Shown here piece by piece: positions 51,610-60,067 of a DNA stretch of 64,000 nt. Numbering within the stretch: the stretch's first letter is position 1; every line of letters begins with the position of its first letter. Source of the DNA: Nocardia ignorata NBRC 108230 (lineage in GTDB: Bacteria; Actinomycetota; Actinomycetes; Mycobacteriales; Mycobacteriaceae); assembly GCF_001612905.1 (NCBI RefSeq), contig NZ_BDBI01000008.1, forward strand, positions 1 through 64,000, given 5' to 3'. Below the pieces are notes generated by a model, which saw only the letters and a program-made list of their open reading frames with translations, searched no databases and was not told where the DNA came from. Both the position numbers and the translations under genes were made by a program.

Positions 51610-52479
51610 CTACCTGGTTGCTGTCGCTGTCGAAGACGTGGCGGGTGGGCGCGCCAGCGACGGAGTCGGACGTGCGCGCTTCGTCGCAGTCGGTGTCGTG
51701 GTCGCGGGCGTGGGCCGCGTCGTTGTGGTCGTCGGTGGCACGGTGGTGATCGGCGGCGCGGTGGTGATCGAGGTCGGTGGGATTGTTGTGCGGGGCGGCG
51801 CTGTTGTCGTGGTGGTCGGCGGAGCGATGGTTGTGGATGTGATGGTGACGGTCGATGGGTCGGCCGTCACCGGCACTGTGCTCGGCCTGACTGTCGAGGT
51901 ATCCGAGGGAATCGCGGTGACGGGCACTGTGGATTCCGGGACCGACGCGACACCCGGATCTTGTGGCGGCGTGGCCTGAACCGAAAGGCTCGCCGTGACA
52001 GACAAACTCACGCTGACGGATGTATCCGGCGAATCCACAGGCAAGGGATCGGTGGTCACGATGGTCGTCGTTTCCGGTGTGGGGGCAGTGCTCGGCGTTT
52101 CGGTGTCGGGTGGGTCGAACCCGGCATCGGTAGCCGGGCCGGCATCCGAGGCGACATCAGGAACGGCGATCTCATTCGGTGTGTCGGCTGCCGCGCCGGA
52201 ATCGACCACCGCGGGACTGTCGTCGACGGCGCAGTAGTCGGGGGTCTGTACGGGCGTTTCGCCCGAGAACGTCGCCGCGTTGTTCGCCGGTATCGGCGGG
52301 CTCGAATCCGCCGGCAGTATCAGCGATATCCCGATGCCCGTGCCGATGACCGCAGCCGCAACGCCCGTACGTGACATCCGCCGCCGGTACCGATCGGCGG
52401 GTACCGCCGAGGCGTGCCGCCCGTATCGACGCAGAGGCCGAATCCCGGGTTCGATTTCGCTGTGGTCGACGGATTCCAT
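51610..52479 (-). CDS. Membrane-anchored Thr/Pro/Ser-rich low-complexity protein
   Basis: This is a 289-aa protein. A basic N-terminus (about 1-35) is followed by one hydrophobic segment GVAAAVIGTGIGISLILP (about 39-56), and the rest is extracytoplasmic and strongly biased toward Thr, Pro, Ser, Val and Ala, ending in TTTTTAPPRTT-type repeats and a basic tail. The composition suggests a disordered, possibly O-mannosylated cell-envelope stalk. No domain is visible. It is downstream of a divergently placed MarR on neither strand's operon; its own 5' end is 69 bp from the MarR stop, so the two share a strand. Confidence 0.65.
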   Translation of the reverse strand: MESVDHSEIEPGIRPLRRYGRHASAVPADRYRRRMSRTGVAAAVIGTGIGISLILPADSSPPIPANNAATFSGETPVQTPDYCAVDDSPAVVDSGAAADTPNEIAVPDVASDAGPATDAGFDPPDTETPSTAPTPETTTIVTTDPLPVDSPDTSVSVSLSVTASLSVQATPPQDPGVASVPESTVPVTAIPSDTSTVRPSTVPVTADPSTVTITSTTIAPPTTTTTAPPRTTIPPTSITTAPPITTVPPTTTTTRPTPATTTPTATKRARPTPSLARPPATSSTATATR

Positions 52480-52548
52480 CCTGCGTTCTCCCTCGAGGTA
52501 TGCCCACCGTGCGAACCGGCGGCAACAATGCGGACGTCGCGGCCCATT

Positions 52549-53058
52549 TCAGGGTTTCGAGTAGGGATGCACCTCGCGTAACCGTTGCCGGTGTATTTGT
52601 TGCAGTTCGCCCGCTCGGGTCAGAAAGTCCGCGATTATTTCGAGTTCGTCGGTGTTGTAATAGCTCAGCAACATCTTGTAACTCTCGACGATCATGGGTA
52701 CGACGATTTCCCGTACCCGATGGGCCGCGAGTTCGGTGGCCATCACTATCACCCGACGACGATCGGTCGGATGCAACGACCGGACGATATAGCCCTGTTT
52801 CTCCAGCCGATTGAGCATGATCGTGACGCCCGCCGCAGTGAGGCCGAGCCGTTCGGCCAGCCTTCCCGGAGTGGTGGATTTCTCGTCCTCGAGCAGCAGG
52901 ATTTCGAGTGCGCGTCGATCGGTTTCGTTCACGCCGAGCACTCTGATCAATTCGCGAATCAGGTCCTCGACGGATCCGTGATAGAACTCCAGCGCCCTTT
53001 TGAGCTCGACCGAGATCCGGGCGGGTTCGCTAGTAGTGGGGCACACGAGCTTTCCCAT
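52549..53058 (-). CDS. MarR-family transcriptional regulator
   Basis: This is a 169-aa MarR protein with LGVNETDRRALEILLLEDEK, recognition region TPGRLAERLGLTAAGVTIMLNRLEKQGY, and wing VRSLHPTDRRRVIVMATELA. It is transcribed ahead of the Thr/Pro-rich membrane protein, possibly as one unit. An imperfect inverted repeat upstream (53256-53293) is a candidate site. Confidence 0.88.
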   Translation of the reverse strand: MGKLVCPTTSEPARISVELKRALEFYHGSVEDLIRELIRVLGVNETDRRALEILLLEDEKSTTPGRLAERLGLTAAGVTIMLNRLEKQGYIVRSLHPTDRRRVIVMATELAAHRVREIVVPMIVESYKMLLSYYNTDELEIIADFLTRAGELQQIHRQRLREVHPYSKP

Positions 53059-53255
53059 CAGCAGTCACCGATCAGAGGTTCCCTACGGGCGGAAAGATCG
53101 CCGCCGGGCGTTCGAAGGGGGCATGGTGGCTCCTGTCGATCGAACATCACGAGAGCGGCACCACCGCGGCCGCCGAAGTGAACCGTGGCTGTGTCGGACA
53201 TGCAGCGTACGACACGATGGCCGGTGCGATACGCCCATCGGACTTTTCGGTCGAA

Positions 53256-53293
53256 ATGGTTACCCCGCACCAAAGCCTAAGTGGGGCAACCAT
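53256..53293. promoter_or_regulatory. Imperfect inverted repeat, possible MarR operator
   Basis: ATGGTTACCCCGCAC (left) faces GTGGGGCAACCAT (right) over a 10-nt centre, with one mismatch and one bulge. It lies about 200 bp upstream of the MarR gene in the 368-bp gap 53059-53426, which contains no gene I can support. Confidence 0.4.
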
Positions 53294-53330
53294 TGTCGAT
53301 AGTGATGTATATGGTCTCGCCGGGACCGGA

Positions 53331-53362
53331 CCGGACCGGGCCGCTCGCGCGACCCGGTCCGG
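53331..53362. terminator. Hairpin after the small secreted-protein gene
   Basis: Perfect 10-bp arms CCGGACCGGG (53331-53340) and CCCGGTCCGG (53353-53362) with a 12-nt loop, about 65 bp past the stop of the minus-strand gene at 53427. A GGACC tandem repeat precedes it. Confidence 0.55.
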
Positions 53363-53426
53363 ACATCTTCACCACGGATTGTCGGCGCGGGCGCGGGTCA
53401 CCGTGCCGCAACCCCTGTCCATGGGC

Positions 53427-54044
53427 CTAGGTGACGGTGGTTGTGGTCAGGGTCGGGGAGGGGTTCGGGTAGCACGAAGTCGCTACGTTGCCGACGAATG
53501 AGACGTTGGTTGTCATGGTCATACCGGGGCTGGTGTAGCTGGTTCCCGCGTACTTGCTGGTGATCGACGTTCCCGCGGCACCCGCGGTGACATTGAGGGT
53601 CACCGCCGGCGGGGTGAAGCTGGTGCCGCCGGCGATCGGCCCGGGAATGGTGAGCACGACGTTCCCACCGGACGTCGCGACAGTGCCCGCCACGCTACCT
53701 CCGGAGGCGGTAGCCGAGACCAGGGTCGAATTCGCCGGGGTGGGAATGGTCATCTTCAGGTTGCTGATGTTGTTCACTGTGAAGCCGGAAGCCGAACTCG
53801 GCACCGACGACGCACCAGGTGTGATGGTGATGGCCACGGCGGATCCCGATGCCGCCGAGCCCGGTGCCGTACCGGTGACCGTCGTGTTCATGTTCGAGGT
53901 CTGGCTGATGCCGAGGACGGTGCCCCGGCAGGCCCAGTTCACGCTGACCGGTGCCGCGTTGACGGGTGCGGCCAAACAAAAGACGGTAGCGACGGCCACC
54001 GGAGCGATAAAGCCTGCACGAAACAGGGAAGTGGTCGATATCAT
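53427..54044 (-). CDS. Small secreted beta-rich protein
   Basis: This is a 205-aa exported protein. The signal peptide is FIAPVAVATVFCLAAPVNAAP, with cleavage after about residue 31. The mature part is Thr/Ser/Gly/Ala-rich and strand-forming, with one Cys near its start (NWACRG) and one near its end (TSCYPNP), probably a disulfide. I recognise no family with certainty. ATG 54044 has GGAGAT 6 nt upstream. Another small secreted protein of similar size and composition lies beyond the alkB cluster (57929-58585). Confidence 0.75.
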   Translation of the reverse strand: MISTTSLFRAGFIAPVAVATVFCLAAPVNAAPVSVNWACRGTVLGISQTSNMNTTVTGTAPGSAASGSAVAITITPGASSVPSSASGFTVNNISNLKMTIPTPANSTLVSATASGGSVAGTVATSGGNVVLTIPGPIAGGTSFTPPAVTLNVTAGAAGTSITSKYAGTSYTSPGMTMTTNVSFVGNVATSCYPNPSPTLTTTTVT

Positions 54045-54175
54045 GGCGATCTCCAGGAAATGTCGAGCAGCGGTGTGTGACGGTATGCCCAACTGCAAAG
54101 TGGGTGTTTTAAAAATATAGCTCGCCATCTTCTTTCCGTGGCTGAAATCGCGAATCGATACACCCCGGAATATCC

Positions 54176-55414
54176 TTATCCGCTATTAGTTATTTTCTCC
54201 GAATAGTTAATTGTGGAAAGGTTTCCACGTATTTCGGAACTGCGGAATGAACTGGGCGGCCAGGGGGCACCGGCGCCGATGGCCGCCCGCGCCGCGCGGA
54301 GCTCCCGAGGCCTGGCCATCGCGACGGCGCCGACGGGGAGGCCGTCGCGGACGGCCACGGCGAGGAAGTCCCGGGATTCCAAGGTGCCTTCGACGACGAG
54401 GTCGTCGTGCGGGTGGACCCAGCCGGCGAATTGCAGGGAGAGCCCGTGCTGATCGGTCCAGCCCCAAGGGATTTCGGCGGGGGCGGCAGTACGGCCCAGC
54501 ATGGCCCTGGCCGCGGCGGCCCCCGCGGACATCGCCGAGTTCCACTGTCGGCCACTCTCGAACTCGCCGCGGTGGGAGTTGAAGGCGGTGGTCGCATCGC
54601 CCGCGGCGAACACTCCCGGTGCCGATGTGCGGTAGTGCTGATCGATGACGATGCCCTCGTTGACGGCCAGGCCGGCGGCTTCGGCCAAGGCGGTGTCGGG
54701 CGCCGCTCCGATGGCGACCAGAGCGGCCCCGGCCGACCAGCTGCGCCCGTCGGCCGCCGTGGCCGTCACGCCGTCGGTTGTGTCACCGAGATCCGTTGTA
54801 CTGACCTCTGTTTCGACGACGACACCGTGCTCGTGATGGATGTCGCGCAGCAGGTCCGCCACCGACCGCGGCACCACCCGATCGAGCAGCGCGGGGCCCG
54901 CGTGCAACAGCGTCACATCGGCGCCGAGGCCACGGGCGGTGGCGGCCACCTCGCAGCCGATCAGCCCGCCGCCGATGATCAGCAGCGACCCGTCGGCATC
55001 GATCGCCGCTCGCAGCGCCGTGATGTCGGACAGCGTCCGCAAGGTGTGTACGCGGGTGGACGCGGTGTCGATGTGGCGTGCCCGTGCACCGGTCGCGAGC
55101 AGCAAGCTGTCGTAGCCGAGGTCTCCACCCGTGCTCAATCGCACCGACGCGCGGTCGATGTCGATCGCGTCGACCCTGGTCGCCGGCCGAAGATCGATGA
55201 CATTGTCGGCCCAGAACTTCGCGGGCTTCAGCAGGGTGCGCTCGACCGAGGCGGTGCCCGCCAGCAGTTCCTTCGAGACCGCGGGCCGACGATAGGGCAT
55301 CATCGGTTCCGCGCCGACCAGCACTATCTCGCCGGCATACCCCTCGCGGCGCAAGGTGTGTGCCGCGGTGGCACCGGCGACACCGGCGCCGACGATCACG
55401 ATCCGCCCGCTCAT
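54176..55414 (-). CDS. Rubredoxin reductase-like FAD oxidoreductase
   Basis: This is a 412-aa FAD/NAD(P) pyridine nucleotide-disulfide-type reductase without redox cysteines: [21 protein letters not shown] (FAD), [34 protein letters not shown] (NAD), and [12 protein letters not shown] (second FAD). It is the RubB/AlkT type that passes NADH electrons to rubredoxin for alkane hydroxylase. It overlaps the preceding rubredoxin gene by ATGA and is last in the alkB operon. The final 25 residues are less conserved. Confidence 0.92.
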   Translation of the reverse strand: MSGRIVIVGAGVAGATAAHTLRREGYAGEIVLVGAEPMMPYRRPAVSKELLAGTASVERTLLKPAKFWADNVIDLRPATRVDAIDIDRASVRLSTGGDLGYDSLLLATGARARHIDTASTRVHTLRTLSDITALRAAIDADGSLLIIGGGLIGCEVAATARGLGADVTLLHAGPALLDRVVPRSVADLLRDIHHEHGVVVETEVSTTDLGDTTDGVTATAADGRSWSAGAALVAIGAAPDTALAEAAGLAVNEGIVIDQHYRTSAPGVFAAGDATTAFNSHRGEFESGRQWNSAMSAGAAAARAMLGRTAAPAEIPWGWTDQHGLSLQFAGWVHPHDDLVVEGTLESRDFLAVAVRDGLPVGAVAMARPRELRAARAAIGAGAPWPPSSFRSSEIRGNLSTINYSEKITNSG

Positions 55415-55593
55415 CCGCGACTCACCTCACGCATGTCGAAGTCGGCCTTGGCCGCACCGCAGTCGGGGCAGGACCAGTCGTCGGGAATGTCGTCCCACCG
55501 GGTGCCGGGTTCGATCCCGTCCTCCGGCCAGCCGAGTGCCTCGTCGTACTCGAATCCGCATTGGACGCACTGGAACAGCTTGTAGTCGTTCAT
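55411..55593 (-). CDS. Rubredoxin (second in operon)
   Basis: This is a 60-aa rubredoxin with CVQC (C9, C12) and CPDC (C42, C45), and [28 protein letters not shown] between them. It is the AlkG2-like class that accepts electrons from the reductase and feeds AlkB. The ATG overlaps the stop of the first rubredoxin, and its own stop overlaps the reductase start. Confidence 0.95.
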   Translation of the reverse strand: MNDYKLFQCVQCGFEYDEALGWPEDGIEPGTRWDDIPDDWSCPDCGAAKADFDMREVSRG

Positions 55594-55763
55594 CGTCGGA
55601 GTTCCTTCGGCTCGAAGTCGACCTTCTCGCGGACACCACAGTCGGGACAGCACCACTGGTCGGGAATCAGCGACCAAGCGGTGCCCGCGGCGAAACCTTC
55701 ACGGGGAGCACCGAATCGCTCGTCGTATACGTAGTCGCACACGGGGCAGAGGTAGGCGGCCAT
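55590..55763 (-). CDS. Rubredoxin (first in operon)
   Basis: This is a 57-aa rubredoxin with CPVC (C6, C9) and CCPDC (C38, C39, C42), containing [21 protein letters not shown]. The extra Cys just before CPDC and shorter linker mark the AlkG1-like class, which by analogy often cannot replace AlkG2 in electron transfer. It is translationally coupled to alkB (shared bases). Confidence 0.95.
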   Translation of the reverse strand: MAAYLCPVCDYVYDERFGAPREGFAAGTAWSLIPDQWCCPDCGVREKVDFEPKELRR

Positions 55764-56983
55764 CAGATCGCTCCGTACTCGGCGAGGATCTTGGCGCGCT
55801 TGCTCGGCTGGATGTTCACCCGGGTGATGTCGCCGTTGTAGTGCGCGAGCACGCGATGGTCCATCACCTTGCGCCACAAGGGGGTCAGGTAGGCCAGGCC
55901 GATCAGGCTCGCGTAGCCACTGGGCAGTTCGGGCGCGCCGTCCATGTGGCGAAGGATCTGATAGCGCCGGGTGGGATTGGCGTGGTGGTCGCTGTGGCGT
56001 TGCAGGTGGTAGAGGAAGATGTTGGTGACGATGTGGTCGGAGTTCCAGCTGTGCTCGGGGGTGCAGCGCTCGTAGCGACCCGAGGCGGTCCTGCTCCGCA
56101 GCAGACCGTAGTGCTCGAGGTAGTTCACCGTCTCCAGCAGGGAGAATCCGTAGACGGCCTGGATCACCAGGAACGGCAGGATCGCGGGGCCGAACACCGC
56201 GACCAGCGCCACCCACAGCACCACCGACATCGACCACGCGTTGAGCACGTCGTTGTGCGGTGAGAACGGGCTCTTGTCGAGCCGGCGCAGGCGGGTGGCC
56301 TCCAGTTCCCACGCGGACTTCAGGCTGCCCCACACGCTGCGCGGCAGGAAGCTCCAGAACGATTCGCCGAAGCGGGCACTTGCCGGGTCCTCCGGCGTCG
56401 CGACACGCACGTGGTGGCCGCGGTTGTGCTCGATGTAGAAGTGCCCGTAGAAGGTCTGGGCCAGCGTGATCTTCGACAGCCAGCGCTCGAGTTCGTCCTT
56501 CTTGTGGCCGAGTTCGTGCGCGGTGTTGATCCCGACGCCGCCCATCGCCCCGATGGTGAAGGCCAACCCGATCTTCGAGGCCAGGCCGAGACCGCCGTCG
56601 ATCCCGAGCCAGGACAGGTTGTCGGCGGTCCAGAGGTAGCAGGCGAAGACCAGGCTGAACAGCTGTAGCGGAATGTAGGCGTAGGTGCAGTAGCGGTAGT
56701 ACCTGTCGTGCTCCAGCCGTGCCATCACCTCTTCCGGTGGATTCGTGCCGTCGGGCCCGAAGAAGCGGTCGAGGGTCGGCAGCAGGACGTACACCAGGAT
56801 CGGGCCGAGCCACCACCACACCGGCGCCACCACCTGCCAGCCCAGCTGGTTGAACGCCCAGACGAGCGCCGTGGCCAGCATTGCCGCACTGGGGGCGACG
56901 AGGCCGAACAACCACAGATAGCGCTTGGAATCACGCCAATGCAGGGCCGTGGCCGGTTCTTCGTGGTTTCGCGGTGTCGTCAT
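55763..56983 (-). CDS. alkB: Alkane 1-monooxygenase AlkB
   Basis: This is a 406-aa membrane diiron hydroxylase that converts n-alkanes to 1-alkanols at the membrane with O2 and rubredoxin electrons. Histidine boxes are intact: HELGHKK (156-162), EHNRGHH (185-191), NYLEHYG and LQRHSDHH (about 331). Six hydrophobic segments occur, with WLFGLVAPSAAMLATALVW first. The ribosome site GGAGA precedes ATG 56983. It heads the four-gene operon alkB-rubredoxin-rubredoxin-reductase, divergent from a TetR regulator. Confidence 0.97.
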   Translation of the reverse strand: MTTPRNHEEPATALHWRDSKRYLWLFGLVAPSAAMLATALVWAFNQLGWQVVAPVWWWLGPILVYVLLPTLDRFFGPDGTNPPEEVMARLEHDRYYRYCTYAYIPLQLFSLVFACYLWTADNLSWLGIDGGLGLASKIGLAFTIGAMGGVGINTAHELGHKKDELERWLSKITLAQTFYGHFYIEHNRGHHVRVATPEDPASARFGESFWSFLPRSVWGSLKSAWELEATRLRRLDKSPFSPHNDVLNAWSMSVVLWVALVAVFGPAILPFLVIQAVYGFSLLETVNYLEHYGLLRSRTASGRYERCTPEHSWNSDHIVTNIFLYHLQRHSDHHANPTRRYQILRHMDGAPELPSGYASLIGLAYLTPLWRKVMDHRVLAHYNGDITRVNIQPSKRAKILAEYGAI

Positions 56984-57017
56984 CTCGTTCTCCTGATCAC
57001 CGAGACATGTCCCGGGT

Positions 57018-57086
57018 GTTGTCTAGCGTGTTTACAACCGATGCCGATGTGTCCTCAGTAAATACATATAGTCAATAGTTGTCAAC
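57018..57086. promoter_or_regulatory. AT-rich divergent alkB/tetR promoter region with GTTG/CAAC repeats
   Basis: GTTGTCTAGCGTGTTTACAAC (57018-57038, described here by its arms GTTGT and ACAAC) and the small palindrome GTTG-T-CAAC (57078-57086) flank a markedly AT-rich stretch, with TATAGT-like -10 sequence near 57067. The two similar half-sites suggest TetR binding on both sides of the promoters. Confidence 0.5.
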
Positions 57087-57107
57087 GAAACTGTCACTTC
57101 GGACCAC

Positions 57108-57722
57108 ATGTACGATGACGGGGTGGTCGAATCTCCGAACTTCCAGTCCGAGATGCGTCAGCTGTTGCGTGATCGCATGCTCGACGCCGCCCGCACAATG
57201 GTCGTTTCCGAAGGGTGGGGCGCGGTGAACATGTCGCGCATCGCAAAGGAAGTCGGCATCAGCAGGCCGGTCCTCTACAAGGAGATCGGCACCAAGCAAG
57301 CATTGGCGGATGCCCTCATCGAGCGCGAGACCGGCATCTACCTGAGCGGCGTGGCCGACACGCTGGCCGAGCATCCGGCCGACCCACTCGCCGGGATCAC
57401 CGCCGCTGCCGAGTACACCCTGCGTACCGCCGGTGACAACACGCTGATCAAGGCCGTCCTCTCCGCTCGCCAGGACGCCGACACCGCCCTGCTGCCCGCC
57501 CTGGTGAGCGACGCGCAACCGGTGCTCGTCCGGGCGGTCGACGCGCTCACGATCACGGTGCGCGACTACTACCGACTGCCTCAGTTGTCCGACGAGGAGA
57601 TCACCATGATCGTCGAGATCATGGTCCGGCTCACCCTGAGTCACCTGTTCCAGCCCACCGGCAGTGTCGACCGTGCGGTCGCGCAAATCGGTGCCGTGCT
57701 GGCCGGGGTGTTCCCGGCCTGA
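57108..57722 (+). CDS. TetR-family regulator of the alkB operon
   Basis: This is a 204-aa TetR protein. The recognition unit is WGAVNMSRIAKEVGISRPVLY followed by KEIGTKQALADALIERE. Length and pattern are those of the AlkU/AlkX regulators linked to alkB in actinobacteria, although here the gene is divergent and not the last of the operon. The start is ATG 57108, and GTG 57123 (VESPNFQ) is an alternative. It probably represses alkB and itself until an alkane-derived ligand binds. Confidence 0.85.
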   Translation: MYDDGVVESPNFQSEMRQLLRDRMLDAARTMVVSEGWGAVNMSRIAKEVGISRPVLYKEIGTKQALADALIERETGIYLSGVADTLAEHPADPLAGITAAAEYTLRTAGDNTLIKAVLSARQDADTALLPALVSDAQPVLVRAVDALTITVRDYYRLPQLSDEEITMIVEIMVRLTLSHLFQPTGSVDRAVAQIGAVLAGVFPA

Positions 57723-57776
57723 GTCGAATGCCGTGCTGCGGGCATGCCGCTGGGGAGCAATAATTCCTGACTGATT

Positions 57777-57802
57777 GGTTTGAAAAGTAATAAGTTCAAA
57801 CC
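57777..57802. promoter_or_regulatory. AT-rich inverted repeat GGTTTGAA-N10-TTCAAACC
   Basis: Perfect 8-bp arms (57777-57784, 57795-57802) lie 55 bp after the TetR stop and 127 bp before the secreted-protein start. The AT-rich composition favours an operator or promoter element for the latter over a terminator. Confidence 0.5.
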
Positions 57803-57928
57803 TTGTGCTAAGCAACAACTTTCGTTGATACGGTCACCTGGCTGGGCCGTTATGCCCAGTGCGTCTCGCGGCGCGACGGTCCAGTCGGTCGCCTGATGCG
57901 TTCTCTGGTTTGATGAATCGAGACCACT

Positions 57929-58585
57929 ATGTTCGGAATGCGTACCAGCCACCTTCTGGCGGCGATCACCGTGGCCGCACCCTTGCTCGCGACCGCCGCG
58001 CTCTCGGGGCCCGCGCACGCGGCAACCACTACCTGGACAGTCGTCAACCCCAACAGCAACGGCGCGTTCTCGGCGGTGTCGGGACCGCTGGTCGTGAAGA
58101 ACAAAAGCGGCACAACGATATTCACCTGTCCGAGCCTGTCCTCGTCGGGCTCCCTGCCCGCAGGTACCCGGACGACCTCCGGGCTCGGTGCCATCAAGTA
58201 CACGGACCTGATCAACTGCACCGCTCCCGACGGCACGGCGTGGCGAGGGCAGTTCACCGCAGCGGCAGGCGCCTCGAACTTCACGGGCAAGTCTTACAAC
58301 GCGGCCACAGGGACGACCTCGCTGGTCAATGGCGACCTGTTCAACTCGATCAACCTGGTCTTCACTACGGTCGTCGGAAACTCGTGCGGGTTCTGGACTC
58401 ATCACACCGCGATGACGTACACGAACGCCACCTCCACCCTCAAAGCGACCACGGCCGTGGTGAAGTTGGCCACGGCCGAGGGGGCGCCGACGTGTCAGGG
58501 ACTCCTGACGCAGGGTGAGACGATCACCTTCGCCACCGAGTACAAGGTCACACCGGCGATCAAGATCACCGCAACGGTCAGCTGA
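57929..58585 (+). CDS. Small secreted protein with paired cysteines
   Basis: This is a 218-aa exported protein. The signal is HLLAAITVAAPLLATAALSGPAHA, with cleavage before ATTTW. The mature domain is beta-rich with four Cys (TIFTCPSL, LINCTAP, GNSCGFW, APTCQGL), which could form two disulfides. The family is unknown to me. ATG 57929 and ATG 57938 are both possible. The 57723-57928 gap carries the inverted repeat listed above. Confidence 0.75.
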   Translation: MFGMRTSHLLAAITVAAPLLATAALSGPAHAATTTWTVVNPNSNGAFSAVSGPLVVKNKSGTTIFTCPSLSSSGSLPAGTRTTSGLGAIKYTDLINCTAPDGTAWRGQFTAAAGASNFTGKSYNAATGTTSLVNGDLFNSINLVFTTVVGNSCGFWTHHTAMTYTNATSTLKATTAVVKLATAEGAPTCQGLLTQGETITFATEYKVTPAIKITATVS

Positions 58586-58693
58586 CGTGGCACCAGGCTG
58601 CCCCTGGCTACCGGCTCAGCTGTGCTCCCGGCGCCGGGATATCGTGAATTCCATCCCGGCGCCGATCGTCCGAGTACAGCATCGACCGCGAAG

Positions 58694-59971
58694 TCACCGG
58701 CAGAGTTTGCGTAGGCCCGGCCCCGCGCTGTGTCGGACGAAATCGCAGTCGGCGAGGCGCTCAACCGAGCCGAAAGTAACTGTGAGACTGGCGGATTCGG
58801 CGATCCGATAGGGTCGGCTCGCCACCACCGAACCGAGCGTCCGCCGCAGTCGGGAGATCTCGGCGCGAACCGCGACGGCGTGGTCCGGATCGCCGAACAG
58901 CGCTTCGCTGAGCCGTCCGACCGTCATGCCCTGCCGGCCGTGCAGGTGCAACAGCAGCAGGATCTCGGCATGGCGCGCCGACAGTGCACAGCACCAGGCG
59001 GATTCGCCGCCGAGTGCGCGCAGGGTCGGCGGACCGGACAAGTCCAGTTCCAATCGGGTGAGCCGGGAGCCGGAGTCCGGGCGGATCAGCCATCCGTCGG
59101 CGAGTTGTTCGGCGGTGCACGGTCCGAGCCCGGGGACGGTGATCGGGCGGTCGGGTCCTGGCACGGCCACCCGGTGCGTGGCGCCCACACCGACGGCCTG
59201 GGCGACCCAGCCGTTGTCGTCGACGACCAGCGCGGGGCCGGACAACCCGGCGAGGGCAGGGCCCGCCGCCGAACGCAGCCGGTCGAGTCGGGTCTCGTGA
59301 TGACGCCACAGTTGCGCTTCGGCGAGCCGCACGCCGGTGCGCACCAGCGAGGTGACAGCCGGATGCAGAGCCAGTGCGGGACCGCTGATGTCGACGATTC
59401 CGAGCAGGGTGCCGGTGCGTGGGTCGTGGATCGGGGCCGCCGTGCAGAACCAGGGGTGCTGGAACTGCTCGAAGTGCTCACCGGAGAACAACTGGACCGG
59501 ATTGGCCTCGGCCAGCGCGGTGCCAATCGCGTTCGTGCCGACCGCGTCCTCGGTCCAGCGCGCGCCCTCGCGGAAACCGAGGGTGTCGGCCCGGTGGCGC
59601 ACCCTCGCCGAGCCGTGCCGCCAGAGGATCACGCCCTCGGCGTCGGCGACCACCAGCATCAGTTGGGAAGCGGTGTCGGTGAGGTCGGACAGCGCCTGCG
59701 TGAGGTCCTCGATCACCGCGGTGAGCGAGGATTCGCGGCGCCGGCGTTCGACATCGTCGACGGCCAGCATCGAGCGCGCCCTCGGCTGGTCGGGCACCAG
59801 ACCCGCCGCCAGCACTCGCGACCACGACCGGGCTACGAGGGGACGAGGCCGCAGCGGCGAACGCCCACCGGCGATCACGGCGTCGTGCATGCGGATCAGC
59901 TCACGCGCGTACCCGGAGAGGTCGGTGCCGGGTTCGAACGCGCCGAAATCGCCCACGCCTGCGCCCTTCAT
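58694..59971 (-). CDS. GAF-domain transcriptional regulator
   Basis: This is a 425-aa regulator. The N-terminal region (GYARELIRMHDAVIAGGRS, then RPRPLVARSWSRVLAAGL) and a GAF sensor domain (about 75-230: VVADAEGVILWRHGSARVRH, GFREGARWTEDAVGTNAIGTALAE) resemble the front half of AcoR-type activators. The central AAA+ domain of those activators is missing. The end (LSARHAEILLLLHLHGRQGMTVGRLSEALFG) looks like a winged-helix unit. It is thus an actinobacterial variant not tied to sigma-54. ATG 59971 is preferred, and ATG 60028 is an alternative. It is divergent from the SnoaL-monooxygenase fusion, its likely target. Confidence 0.78.
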   Translation of the reverse strand: MKGAGVGDFGAFEPGTDLSGYARELIRMHDAVIAGGRSPLRPRPLVARSWSRVLAAGLVPDQPRARSMLAVDDVERRRRESSLTAVIEDLTQALSDLTDTASQLMLVVADAEGVILWRHGSARVRHRADTLGFREGARWTEDAVGTNAIGTALAEANPVQLFSGEHFEQFQHPWFCTAAPIHDPRTGTLLGIVDISGPALALHPAVTSLVRTGVRLAEAQLWRHHETRLDRLRSAAGPALAGLSGPALVVDDNGWVAQAVGVGATHRVAVPGPDRPITVPGLGPCTAEQLADGWLIRPDSGSRLTRLELDLSGPPTLRALGGESAWCCALSARHAEILLLLHLHGRQGMTVGRLSEALFGDPDHAVAVRAEISRLRRTLGSVVASRPYRIAESASLTVTFGSVERLADCDFVRHSAGPGLRKLCR

Positions 59972-60067
59972 CGGTGCTGTCTGCCAGCGCTGCAACGCGC
60001 TGCAACGATTGTGCCACCCCTCCCGCATGACGTGTGCTTCATGTCACAGATTGTGGAGGAGGATTCG

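Noticed and set aside
60001..60016. Minus strand TGGCAC-N5-TTGCA matches the sigma-54 -24/-12 promoter before the GAF regulator
   Set aside because: Mycolata generally lack sigma-54, and the adjacent regulator has no AAA+ domain, so chance is the better explanation.
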